NCBI RefSeq assembly: GCF_947242115.1
Contig: NC_074712.1
Coordinates: 42,370,838 to 42,434,837, forward strand
DNA: 64,000 nt
Reading direction: 5' to 3'
Origin: Biomphalaria glabrata
Taxonomy: Eukaryota > Mollusca > Gastropoda > Planorbidae
Shown here: piece by piece, positions 46,928-60,400 of the stretch
Layout of the letters: each line of letters starts with the position of its first letter
How positions within the stretch are numbered: position 1 is the first letter of the stretch
Position numbers and translations under genes: made by a program
The notes under the pieces: model-generated
The model's input: only the letters and a program-made list of their open reading frames with translations
Databases searched by the model: none
What the model was told of the DNA's origin: nothing

Positions 46928-49900
46928 ATGGTGAGTTTATAGAGTTAGGCCCTATTTGAATTTTTATGTTAACTTGTCATACTAAAAATAAAACGATTAT
47001 CAGATGAACTATAATCATCTAACTGCGGTTATTGTTTCATACGCACATAGGGTATAGTCTGAATTATTCGTTTTTAAATTTCATATATATGTTAATCTAA
47101 TACATCTTTTTTTTTTCTCTTCGGAAACACACTTGCAACTTTAGAGAGAGTTGCCTGCATTAATATCGTCCCTAAACATTTTGAAGAAGACATTTCAAAA
47201 AGGTCTCCGCTAACTTGATTCTTCTCGACTCTCAGAATGGTCGAAATTCTACAGAATGTCACACTTTGTGTGAAAAAAAAAATAAAGGTCCACGGCAAAA
47301 CTTCTTACTCAACACGAAGATGATCTTAATATGATCACGTCCATTACAGAGGTACATGCGCTATATGTACCTCGAACGTCACTCGCATTGTAGTATTGGC
47401 CTGTGTTGCCTCCTTCTTTACAATACTTAATTTTTCTTCCATTTTTTTTTATTTTTTTTTTGCGCTCTGATTGCAAGAAACACTTCAATATCGAGCCACC
47501 CTACATCTTTTCAGAAAAGGAAGACGCCAGAAGTAAGAATTTCTGAGAGAGAACTGTGAACGTAGGCTTAATTAAGTAAAGAGAACATTTAAAAATAGCT
47601 GCTTCAAAAAAACGCTAATTACTATGACTATTATTAAGGTTTTGGTTTGAAAAATAATGTCTTTTAACCATTCGGTTTCACTTCTTTTATAGTTTTAATA
47701 GTTTTGAATAGTTTTAATAATAGGCTAACATTACAGATTTTTAGTAAATAAAGATCATTAATAAACGTTTTTATTTTTGAGTGCGAATATCTACGTAAGG
47801 CCTAATGAAAACGATGAACATTTATTTATGAAAAAAAAAATATTGCAAATGAAAGCGCTTTGAAACAACTACGCCTGTTTAATAATACACTATGTATACT
47901 TCATTTTTTATGCAATGCCTTTTATGTTAGATCTACGTGTTATTGAATCAGTTTAAATGTTTCATACCTCAATGACTAGCCTAATGCGTTAATTATAAAA
48001 TGGTTTCAACTCCTCCCCTCCCCCGATCAACAATTTTTGTTCATGTTTCCAATCTACGGGTTTGGTATATCAAATCTCTAAGAACTATTAGGGTCTTGTT
48101 TTCTAATTCAACACTGGAATTTCTATATTATACTATAATCATTAAGTATAAACTGCATGTATTGGTTGATAACTTTCGTAGGTGAATGTACCGAAAAACA
48201 GAAGAACACACTGCAAGAGATGTAACAAACACACAGAACACAAGACAACACAATACAAGAGAAGCAAGGAAAGGTTGGTGGCTGCAGGTAATCTACACAT
48301 TTTCCAAATCTGTGGGATAGTATGTTAGAACATCTCAAGTTAATCACTTCTCTCAATTTTCTGTAGTCCTTAGTCACATCCGAAGCGTCCATTTTTTTTA
48401 TGTCCCACCTACGATTTTTGTGTTCGCCTCTAAACCTTTTCATGGTATTGCATTTTTGCCTGTAGATCTTCGCAAAGATCTTGTGACAGTCATACCACTG
48501 AAGTTCATGGTTCGTGACAAATGTTATAAATTTTCTCTTGTGACCACGATAGACTATTCAATTCTGACTCTGTTTCTAGCTGTCCACGGTTTGAAGCCTG
48601 CAATCACTCTTCAATTTTTTTTTTGTTTTACCATTTATAAGTTTTGCTGTCACTGTCTATGATATACTGCTGTTTATGAGATACTTTATCAGGATTTACC
48701 AGTCGCATAAAGTTAATCATGTGTTTATTAATTTGAATGAGTTTTTACCAGTTGTTTTTGTTTTGCGCAATTTCATGCTTTTAGCTTTCTCAATAGTATA
48801 GGACTCTATCAATTGTCTGATTAAGTAGGGGCAAAAAAAAAAGAAATTGGGGGTGGGGGGTGGGGAGGTTACCGTGATAGCTTTTGAAATGTATTTTATA
48901 ACAAAAAAAAATTTCGATTTCGAACTGGAGGGCTCAAGCCTCCTCAAGCCAATACACTAACCACCATGCCAGCAAAATGCTTATGAAAATAGAAGGTTTC
49001 AAATAGCTATATATTGTTAGTTTCAAACTTTTAAGCGACGACTTAATTATCTGCACAAAGTACAAAGGGGGCTAATTCAACTTTATACCGCCACATCTGT
49101 CAAGTACAATTTCTTTCCAATTACCAATAATTATTATTTTTTTAAATTGATTCTTGTTTTGTCAGGTACTCGATTTCAACTTGTTCTGAGATTGGGTTCG
49201 GGAGAAATAATGTGTAAAAAAAATTGTACCAGACAGTTGGACCGAGTGAGCTGATATAAGCTTTGTAAAAAAATAGCACAATGACTTTTACAAATGAGTA
49301 CATAAATAATTGTATTACTTAATAATAATTTTATCTTAATGAATGAGGCTGGTGGTTTGACAGTTAATTGGGAAGGAAAACATGTTACACTGGTAATTAA
49401 TAATTGGTCTCACATAACCATTTCTTCATTTCTAAAGTGGCTTTAAGCTTAGTATATATAACACCAGCCAATATCAGTGTACCAGCAGTTCTCTTGTGTT
49501 GATGTAGTGAACGCAGATATTCGTAAAATAGTTTCACTTTCAACTGTTAATCTGCTTCCCATTGTTAGATTACTGACCAGGCATTTAAAATAGTTACTTC
49601 TTTGGAAAAATAAATTATGATTATGCTTGTAACATTTTGCCAGGTAAACGTCAGTATGACAGAAAACAGTCCGGATTTAAAGGGCAAACTCGACCAAAAT
49701 TAAGGAAGAAGGTAGGCAATATGTTATAATAATAGATCAGCAAGACTTGATAAAATCTCTGGATGAACTTGTTTAGGCAATGTTTCACCAAAGGGAAAGT
49801 GCTATGCATGATTCCTAGATAGCCAGGAAAACGTACATGTTTTTCTTTGGTTATAAGTTCCATATTCATGACTGAGTTCCTGTTGGTCTATGTTGTCACA

Positions 49901-50769
49901 GTGAACATGTAACACATTTAAAATAATATGAATCTATAACTGAGAACATTTTTTGTTTAAGGGGGCAATGAAATGCAAGTTTATGCATATAAAAGGCATA
50001 CGGGTGATGGTTTATGAAAAAAATAAGTTAAAGCAACATACTCTTCAAATAATTTAGTTCCATTTCTTAGGTTGCTTATAACAAAAAATATGTTCATCCT
50101 CTGCTTGATAAAAGAAAAAAAGGTTTTCAGAATTGAACAGGCCATGTTTATAATAAAGATTTTGACAAATAATGTCTTTTAATGCTTGTACAAAAGTTTT
50201 GTCATTAATTAATCCAAACTAACAGCTGACTAAGCTTTGTTAAGTACTGTTATAGTATTATTAATTGTTAAGCTGATTCTCAAAACTAATTTCTACAAAC
50301 TATTATTGAAACTAATGCTAATTCAATAGCCTATTTTGTTGCTGCATTATTTGCTGATCAAATTTTGTAAAAATTTGGCATGAAAACTTTAACTGAACAA
50401 TAATTTTTTGTCTTTATATGACTATGACTGAGTGAGAAACACTATTGATATTTGTCTTGACTGTCATTAAAAGCATGCATTTATGTTTAGGCCAAGACAA
50501 GTAAAAAGATTGTTCTTAAGTTGGAATGTAAGGAGTGTGGCATCAAGAAACAAATAGCTATCAAAAGATGTAAACATTTACAGATTGGTGGAGACTTGAA
50601 AAGAAAGGTAATTCATCAAAACAGGAGGACGGGTAACTAAATTATAGCATTCAAGGGGAACTAACTTTACATTAAATTTAAACAATGCATGTAATGTTAC
50701 AATGTATTTGAATGGACTCAACTGTCATTGTCTTCTTTTTGTTTTCAGGGAGAAGTGCTTGCGTTTTAA
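46928..50769 (+). CDS. RPL36A: 60S ribosomal protein eL42 (RPL36A)
   Basis: Five exons: 46928-46930 (ATG alone, donor GTGAGT), 48182-48287, 49644-49711, 50491-50607 and 50749-50769 (stop TAA). All introns are GT-AG and the phases fit, giving 104 residues. The product follows eL42 along its whole length: [46 protein letters not shown] and a GGDLKRKGEVLAF end. An ATG-only first exon is typical of ribosomal protein genes. The protein sits at the E site of the large subunit, close to the 3' end of exiting tRNA. The four zinc-binding cysteines (about 12, 15, 72 and 75, plus 86 in KRCKH) are kept. Several usually invariant positions differ: GFKGQTRP in place of GYGGQTKP, and a changed C-terminus (usually GQVIQF or similar). 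A polyadenylation-type AATAAA follows the stop directly. The gene is convergent with DUS1L, 0.7 kb away. Confidence 0.9.
48900..48985 (-). mobile_element. Truncated tRNA-derived SINE
   Basis: On the minus strand: gctggcatggtggttagtg, ttggcttgaggaggc and a B-box-like ccagttcgaaatcg. Same head type as the 44.06-kb SINE; body absent. Confidence 0.6.
49050..49290 (+). repeat. Dispersed gastropod-type repeat, copy 2
   Basis: Shares ggggctaattcaacttta, gtcaagtacaatttcttt, gagattgggttcggg and gagctgatataagctttg with the copies at 43.4 and 61.3 kb. Confidence 0.7.
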
Positions 50770-51473
50770 ATAAAAAATGGGAAAATACTCAAGCAGATGA
50801 GATTTGGATACTTAACAGAAATACTTAAACATTTTCTGTAACAAACAAAATTGTAAATATTTTAATACAGTACTATTTAATCTTTCATTAAAAAGGGAAT
50901 CCTTATTATTTCTTTTTTTTTTTAAATAGATCGCCAGTGATTCACACATTTTCAACCACAAACTATAAATACCATTCAACTATATAAACACCAATAATTT
51001 TTGAAAAGGATGTGCACAAAGTACACCAGTCTAAAGGCCTTATAAAAATTCATAATCAAACATTGTTCAATATTTAAGCATGAATGATCTTTTTCAAATA
51101 AATAAATTACTTTAACAATGAACACTTTTTTAAATTTTTAAAATAAGACCTGTTCATTTTTTTTTTTAAATTTTAATAAAATCTATGGTACATTAGTCAC
51201 TTTAAAAAACAATATACTATATCATAAATTGAAAAGTATCTGGTTTGTAAATATTTTATTGGTTTGAAAAAATTAGAACCTATTTCATTCTTAACAAAAA
51301 AAATAAATCTAAGCTTGTAAAGCTGTATTAAAACAATTTCATTAAAATGCTTACAGTAACATACAAAAAAAATGTATATTAATTTCCATGAGTATGTTAT
51401 TACAATAAAAATGTCTATTTCTTTAAATAGTCCTATTCAAATATAGCATTTTAAACTATTTCTGAAATAAATA
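50770..51473. other. Convergent 3' UTRs of eL42 and DUS1L
   Basis: No gene. An eL42 AATAAA overlaps its stop at about 50,769. A DUS1L signal (tttatt on +, AATAAA on minus) lies near 51,257. Confidence 0.5.
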
Positions 51474-54400
51474 TCAATGATTGTCAATATAAATATCACA
51501 GAGATCAGTTTTATGAAGACCATTTACAGTCAAAGGTTTAAGATTGCAGTGTGATTTATCTAACATGTCATTGTGAGTAGCATGTGATATAAAATCCTTT
51601 TCAATCAAACTTGCTTCTGAAACATCACTGTGAACTTCATGTGAAATATTGCTATCTGCTTTAGAATCTAAATCTACAGGCCTTGCAGTTCTTTTTTTCT
51701 TGATGTGATGACCTGGTTAAAGAAAGTAAAACTATTTACTTTAAATTTATCAAAAAGAAAATGGAATAATAATGATTAATATTACTTAAAAAAAGTTTTT
51801 TGATAATCTTTATTGATGTGTTTCATTCAAAACTAAATATAAAGTGAAATATATAAAATAATACCTATGCAATTGAGAAATTCAGAATGAGTTTTGGATC
51901 TGCAACATCCCTTACAAAGTCCATATTCACATTTCAAGCCCTGCAAACAGAAAAAGTAATAAAAAAATTAGCAAAGTACCCCTTTCAGACCTTAGGGTAG
52001 ATGATGTAACATATAGCCAAAATATCTAATATATATGATTTCTAGTTTGGCCTTTGATAAGAGTATCATCAATAAATTAATATTCTACTATTGTTATTCT
52101 GTGTTAAGTTTATATTAGCTTTCACTGTATAAAAAAAAAATTAGAAAGAAAAAACCAAGGAAAGTTTTTTATTGAGGACAAAAATTTGTTATTCTATAAA
52201 GCATGCTTACTAATTAAACAAATTAAACTAATATTTTTTGTATATTGATAATAATGATTTTCTGCTAATTGGATGGGCTATTTACTAACCTCACAAACAA
52301 TGTTATACTTGCACCTCTTAAACCTTTTAAGTTGCAACAAAAACTAAGACTTTTAAAAACTGAATTTTACGATGTAGAATATTATAATATTAAAACTTTT
52401 CTGCTTTGATAAAAAAATTACACTTACAAAAAATGAAGAATGAATGAGAATTTTATTTTTAAAGGACCCATAAGAAAAAAAAATTAAACATTTTTTGAAT
52501 AATTTGGTTCAAAGGCAATTTATACTTCAATTAAAAAAAAAAATTTAAGATGAACTAAAATTGGTATTTTTAAAATGTTTTGTTGAAAAAAATATTCATT
52601 AAATTTCAATATTCTGCCCTGTCTAATAGATTTATCTTCATAATATTCAAATACTATCAATTATTTGTTAATAGTTCTAAAAACTTATGCCATAAATTAA
52701 CCAGACCTTGGGATTCAGGCAAAGACTGCAAGTTTCAAATTTCATCTTCAGGCCTGGATCAAAATTTTTATTAGGACATTTTAATCTTTTCTTCAATTTG
52801 TTGTTCGACAATCCTGGTTCATCGGCACTGACTTTCTGCATGTCCTCTGAGCGTTTCAGATTGATTCTTTTTCTTAATTCTTTATGTTCAACATCATTCT
52901 CTTCTTCAGGACTTTAAATGAACAGTTGTAAAAAACATAAACTTCTCAATAACAAAAAAAAATATTAGACATTAAAGATGCATTTGCATTTAATACTAAA
53001 ATATTTTTGATTTACGCAGCTACATGTTGAAACATATTAAGAATAACTATATTCAAGGTAGAAAGAGAAAGAAAAAGCAAATTTTAAATGCTTGTTTATG
53101 CTTCTGTAGTCAATGGATAATGAAAGTATTGTGTAAAACATATAACAAATCCTATTTTTTTCCTCCCAACACATGTCAGATACTCATTAGTACTTGAAAA
53201 AATGATAAATCCATGTCTGCTCATAACTAGACCCTCCAATTGAGTAATCAAGAGCTGTATCCCTCTATCACATTTCTTATTTGTTATAAGAAATGTGAAT
53301 GAAATAAAAATAATTATACAAATCTATGGTATAAATAAATTTTAAGATAATATACCAACAAACAAAAAAATATTGGAAATTTAGAAATATTTATCAAAAC
53401 TTATAGTTATAAAAACAGTAAACAAAAAGTAAATTAACACACTAAAAAGATGTCTTTGAAAATTAAGATATTCCTTTAGGAAAGCATTAGGCTAGTATGG
53501 CAGTGATTGGTGTTCAAACAAGTTTGAAGATGAGCAGCTATGACGAGTATACCTCTGCTAAATTAAAAAACCCAACAGGTTGCCTGTAATAGAAGAAAAA
53601 ATTAGAACCTTGCATGATATTACCCTGGGCGTACATAAGGTTGGCAAATCCAGTAAGGCAATGGAAGTTTCAACTTGAAAGTAAATGTCTCTGGATCTGT
53701 TGCACATTTTTCAATATCAACCTACAAAATAAATAAAAGCCAATTTCTTCTATTATGAAACTACTAAATCAAAACACTTTTTGCTGTCACTAACACAGCC
53801 TAAGCTGAGCAACAGGTTAGTGTAGAAAATTTTTAAAGCACCATTTTGAAATACAAATATTGAAAAACCTAGACATATCAATGTATACCAGCTCATATAC
53901 AACTAGAAGGAAATGAGAAGGCTGACACACTCACCAAGAGTGGGAGAACTAACTCACAAATAAACTCTTCACTTTATCCAGAAGAATTGAAGAAATTAAT
54001 TGTAAATAAAATAAACGAGCGAGCTCTCATCCCAATCACAAGAAAGATGATGCTTACTATAAGCTATCCCGACAAGACCAACGTCTAATCTTTCGACTCA
54101 GGACCAGACACAACAGAATGCGACAACACATGTACCGGAAGCTCAAAATTGTAACCAGTGAAATCTGCCCATATGGAGTATCACCAGAGAATGCCGACCA
54201 CGTCCTCCAAAACTGCTCTCTTTACCAAGAGGCCTGTATAAGACACTGGCCCCAAAACACCCCAATAGAACGAAAACTATATGGAGAGCTCCCTGATTTG
54301 GAAACCACAGCGCAGTTCATCTCATGTATTGGTCTAGTCATCTGAACACTCCAACATAACAATGAGAACAAAGAAGAAGACGAAGACAAATCATTAAAAA

Positions 54401-57400
54401 AATATGAAAAAATAAAGTTCACAGGCTTCGAATCAGAAAGACATTTAAATTTGTGGTTTAGAAAAAAAAAATCAGTCAAGTCAAAGAGGAAAGGATTTGA
54501 AACAGAACCTAAACTATTCAAAAAGAGTTCTCTTTGTTTTTCAACCAAGTAATCATCAATTTATTTTCCAGTCAAGGACACCTTCAAAGCATTCTTGAGA
54601 GATTTTAACATAGACTGCCTTTTGGGAAACTAGTACAAAAGATAATGACATTGTCATAGATACTTTGCTGAAAATTGACAGCAGAATATATTGCAATGTC
54701 AATGACCTTAAAACACTCAGGCTAGGCTTTGCCAAAGCCAGGTTGGCTTTATTTAATGTTCTTAAAAATATAGTAGATATGTTCTTACTTTACATAAAAT
54801 CTTTAACTTTTCCATACATGCTCGAAAATCTTGAATAGATTTGGCATTAGCCACCACCTCTCTCACTTCTCTGTGTACAGAAAGCCTGACAAAAAAAAAT
54901 TTAATGAATAAAAATTGTTAAATAAAAAAAAAGACTATCATTTCGCAGAATATTAACAATTAAAAAGGAAACAATTTAATTTGATTAAATTTAAACATAC
55001 AAGCTAACTTAATGAAAGCTGTTGTTTATTCAAGCATAAAAACATTATTCTTACAATGCATTGAATTGTCAACATATCTTACCCATGGTGACATATTTTG
55101 AAAACATGGCCTCTTATATATGACAAAGGACATGGATATTTCTCTGCAAAATCAAGGTACTCCTGACTCATGTCCCAAATAAAGGGACTTAGACCATGGA
55201 ACAATGCTGGGTTGTGCAAATTCCCTTCTATGTTGGGAAAGAAACAAATATTTTTAAAACTATTGAGCTTTAAGCAATAAAGAAAACAAAAAAAAACAAC
55301 AACTAGCTAACTTTCCTGGAGTTAAACAGTATATCAAAGATTTTGCTGATAAAAACAAAAAAAAGCTACCTGCACTCATAACACCCTGAGCTCCTGTTTC
55401 TTGTAAACATCTATGCACATCTGCTAGGTACTGTATATTTCCATTAGCAAAAACAGGAATTCTGACAGCCTCTCTGTAAGTACTTATAGTTTTATTAATC
55501 AGCTTAAAAGTTAACAAGGTTATAGTTGAAAAATAGTTAATTTGTTTCTGATATTAGGGCATTGAAAGGCCAACATATTGGCAATCAACTCTTTCCTTTA
55601 GTGTTTTAAATTAATCTCTTAAGCTCTCTTGGAGAAAATGGAAGTTGTCCTAGCCCAAATGTACTGCTGGATAATACTGCTATCAAGATTCATATTTGGC
55701 ATGATCATGCAGGCATTAAAAAAAAAGACTGGGGGGGGGGGGGGGGGTGTGTCAAGTTGATTTTTGAAAATCCAAAATATGTCTTGACTAAAACTAGCAT
55801 GTTTTTTTAAATTAATTTTTTTCTTATGAAATTTGAGGGCAATTCATTTTTTTATTTTTTTTCACCTTTTAACTTTATTATTTATGATTTCCCTGCTGAA
55901 ATGATAGCTTTAAACCTATCTAATCATAGCATAATACATTTTTTCTTAGTAAGTTTTGTTGCTTTGCCAACATTCATCAACATCACTCAATTTGTATGAT
56001 TTCCATACTAGGACTAGAATCCCAATTTACTTTAATGAGCTAATACAGACAGCAAAAATTGACAAGGCTGTTAATTATAGTATCTTAGTCTGGTCAAATT
56101 ATCTTCCAAATTCGATGTTAATAAGCCTTATTTTTTTTTATTCTTTATGGAATTTATTACCATTGTTTGGGTTATAAGTTAATGAAAGATGAGGCCTGTG
56201 GTAATTCATATTATATCTATTTCATGCACAAAAAAAAAAAAAAAAGAAAGAAGTAGTTCTGGATTAAAACGAAAAGTGTTTTATAAACCAAATATCACAA
56301 ATATCATTTAAAAAAAAAGAAAGCTTACATTCATGCATTTAGTTTCTCTTCCTGGTCTTATTCCTCATTTTCGTCATCAAATTAATAAAAGCATTTGAAC
56401 TGCACTGCATCATTTAACCAAAGGACATGTAAAAATCATACATATACCTCACAGACATACTTCTAAAGTAAGTGCATATTAACATACAAGGACATTATCT
56501 TATGATCAGCCTGAATTAGAGCATCTAAGAGCTTTATTGAAAAAAAAGCTAAGAAGCTAAAAAAACAACAAAAACCTATACATGTATAAATCTCTTATTA
56601 AAGCTCATAAAAACCTGCAAAACTCACTGAAATGATTTTTGTTTTATACTGCTTTAGGATGCAATACAATTATTTTTCATTGTTCCAAAGTAAAGATTGG
56701 TTTTCCAGTATTGTAAGCAGTTTTCTACTTTCTGCCAGCATGAATGACAAACCACAAGTCTAGAAAATCAGCCTAACCTTAAAAAAACTTACATTAGAAG
56801 AACTCAGATCATAAAAAATGACAAAATTAAGGAAGTGGAAGAGAAAAAAAAAAAAAAGAAAACCAACCTAACAGCTTTAATATATGTCCAATCAGCAACG
56901 CCAGTGAATTGCCCTTTTTGCTCTCTTGTTCTACCATGAACTGTTAACAGCTAGTTTGGAGCAAATCAAATAAATCAAATTGTTTTCAATTTGTAAATAA
57001 ATAAAAATACAAAAATATGACTTTTTTTTTATTAGTAAAGCTCTTTAAAAAAAATTAACAATTTAACAAAGTCCCGATAAAATTATGTTTCTGACCAATA
57101 TAATTTTTTAAAATTCATTAAAAATATATATACATTTATTTTTAGAATATGTATATTACCTGACAACCAGCATCTTCTAACATTTTGGCATATTTAACTG
57201 TCTTATCCACAGATGGAAAAACTCTGATTTTGCATGTGATTGGAACCTTTAGGTTTTCATGACACGTCTTAACTTTAAAAAAAAAAATGAAATAAGTTTT
57301 TAAAGCAAACTATTCAATGTCATAATTTATATCTAATGGAAAGCTTCTATTATGACTGATAAGGCAGTTAATGTAAGTTTTTTGTAGCAACATTTAATGC

Positions 57401-60400
57401 AGAAATGCCTATATCGGAAAAAGGAAATGTGTATTCCCAGACATGAGAAATGTGTATTTTGAGGGGCGAATGTGTATTTTCCAAAATATAAAGAAATATA
57501 CTCAGGAAAAACTAATATCATTTAAGCACATAACATACATAAAGTTATAAAAGACATTCTGTATATTTTTCAAAATATTTACACATTTAGTCTTTGTCAT
57601 AGACTTTTCTAGAATATGTAAGAATGGCAATGATTTTATAATAACAACGGCTCTTGTATTTTATTCCTGATTCCATAATATCACCAACAGAAAATTCATT
57701 CAAAAGAATGGGACTTTTTGCAAGTAGTGAATTTAGACTTAAACCAAAAGCAATGGTTTGCGTGGCTAGCTAGGTGACATCTAGTTTATTGTCAATGGAT
57801 GATTTCTTGACAAGGTATGCAGACACTGAAAATATTTTATCCTATTTTGAGAGAGTTCAGATTTTCTTCTTTCTGACCATACTTTGCAGAGTCAGCAATG
57901 AAAGCTTTGGCATCCTCTACAATCAGTAATAATAGGGTACATTTCTTTATCATGCTAAGAGAGAGATGAACCACCAATTCTTCCATTAAAATCTTTGCCC
58001 TTCTCACTTTCATCTCCTGGATTTGGTGGTTTACAAAAAAATTGAATCTAGATCTAGAGGCAGCTTCATGAACAGTTATTGGTTTGAACAGGCTGTAAGT
58101 TTTCATCATGCTCTGGCTATAATTAAAAAAACAGAAATGGAAAAGTGGTTTGAGTGCTGGGACAAGTCCCAAAAAGCCAGTGGAGTCTGGGAGTGCATGA
58201 GGCGCCCTGACCGCACTTACCCGTGGTGAAGGCTGTCCAGACCTGAGCAAGCTATTATAGCACAGTGCAGGACAGGCCATTGTCCTGTTGGCTCATATTT
58301 CTCACGGCTATGGCCAAATTTCGATTCACAGTGTACCTGCTGCGGGGGAGGAAGAGGAAACTGTGCCTCATATTCTGTTTGACTGCCCCAGACTTGCTAG
58401 TCTCCGTCTCGACAGGTCTGGGAAACCAAAAATTCTCGACCTGTATGGCGACATTTATTCACTACACAAGACAGCAGGGTTTCTGTCCAGGGCTTTTGCA
58501 AGAGAGGATTTGAGCCTCTCAAGCCCTCAATCAAATGGAGTTTGTAAATGATGATTGGTTTTAATGTACATAGACCAGGGGTGGGCAAATTATGGCCCGC
58601 GGGCCACAGGCGGCCAGGCCAAAGTGTTTTATGCGGTCCGCCGACACCAATAGAAATCAGGTGTGCACACTGTATATACATATAAAAATGCAAATATTAA
58701 AGATAATATCTCTATATATTATTGAAATTGTCTCATTATAAAGGTTTTAAGTAAACGAAGATTATGCTTATTGGCTATACATCAATACACTTGATTCAAG
58801 ACACAATCTCTGAGTGTTGGGTAGGCTTGGAACAAGATGGTAAGTGTAACAACTGATGGAACTCGATCTTCGACTGAGAAAAATATTTTTTTTTTTTAAT
58901 ATATCCAAACCATAAACTCTAAACAGGAAAGTTTGCACAAAGCTGCATAAAATTTCGTCATTACCTTAGTCATAATACTATAGTAATTAAACTTATTAGA
59001 CCTAGGGATGTTAACCACGGGTAGTTCCGATTTATGAACAAAAATATTCCAATGTACTTGCAAGCTTAGCATGGGAAAGGCAAATGAGAAGAATATAAAA
59101 TCTCAAGGAAGAAACTGTTGAAGGGCATTGACTGCGACTTTGATACCAATATTTCTAATGAAGAGTGAAAGAAAGACAGATTTCATGTCTTTTATAACTG
59201 CCATTGCAATTGGTTGCTTATATATGAAATATAAATGCATGTTAAATCTTTTCAAACAAGGCTTTCTCATTTCTTTAGGCAAGCAAAAGAAAATAGTTTT
59301 TGTCATTTTCCTTTGCTGAAAGGTGAAACTATTTTTAGTGATTTAATTAAAAATACAACACTTATTAAGATTCCTTAATTGTGCAATTTATAAAAGCAAA
59401 TTTTAAGACGTCAAGAACCAGTTTTCAATACCATCAGCTCACCATTTAGCGCAGAAGCTCCAGAGGACATAACTCCAAGCAAAGAGAAGTTCCAGTCAGT
59501 ACTACCACAGGAGTCTTATGGGGGCCAGAAGCTGTATTTTCAAAATTTAAAAAAACCTTTGCTGCTGTTCACACTATTTGGGTACATATACATCAGTTCT
59601 TCTTTTTCATTCTCATTTTACATGTTGGAGGGTTCAGATCAGTAATTCTATATCTGAGATGAACCGCGCAGTGCTTTCTAGATCAGGCAGTTCTACGAAT
59701 AGTTTTTGGAGAGTCTTGTTCGGGTCTCTTGATGTAGTATGCACCATCGAAGGACATGGTCAGCATTCTCTGGTGATGCTCCATAAGGGCAGGTTTCCCT
59801 TGTCCCGACATTTAACTTCACATATATTATTGTCTCATTCAGTGAGCAAAATTTTTTTGTGGAAACTTAACAAGTATAATCACTAGTCAATGTTGACATA
59901 CTAAATTGACAGCACTCACAGGGGTAACAACTAGTAAGATGGTTTCACAGTTCCGGAACATTATGTACGAGTGTAAAAAGAAAAATACTGCACAATAAGT
60001 AAAAATGTATATTTGTGGGGATATTGTGATATAAAAAGACAACAGCAATTTTAAAAAATCTTAAAATTGGTTTCAAAAATTGCTAACTCTTGTAATTTTT
60101 CAACGCGGAGTGTGAAAAAAAAAGAGAAAGAAACGTGAATATAATACAGTGTAAATATGAATTAAAAGACATTCTACACAGTTAGCGAGCATATCTTTCT
60201 AAGGAATATACATATATGCGGCCCGCCATTCTCAAAATTTTTTTTCAATGCAGCCCTCGATACAAAAAGGTTGCCCACCCCTGGCATAGACTATTTATAG
60301 GTATTTTAACAATCATAAGGAATTGTAGGCTACTGTCCTGAATGTAAAATACTAGATGTAGACCTAGATCAATATAAAGTTAGAACAGCTAATTTTGCCT

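Larger units (their letters stand above)
48288..49643. other. eL42 intron 2
   Basis: Holds a G-rich tract at about 48,845-48,870 (gggggtggggggtggggagg), a truncated SINE (48,900-48,985) and a copy of the dispersed repeat (49,050-49,290). No gene. Confidence 0.6.

Noticed and set aside
57837-58280. 147-codon minus-strand ORF
   Set aside because: Its first third is antisense to a LINE relic; the rest has no recognisable domain and lies in a DUS1L intron.
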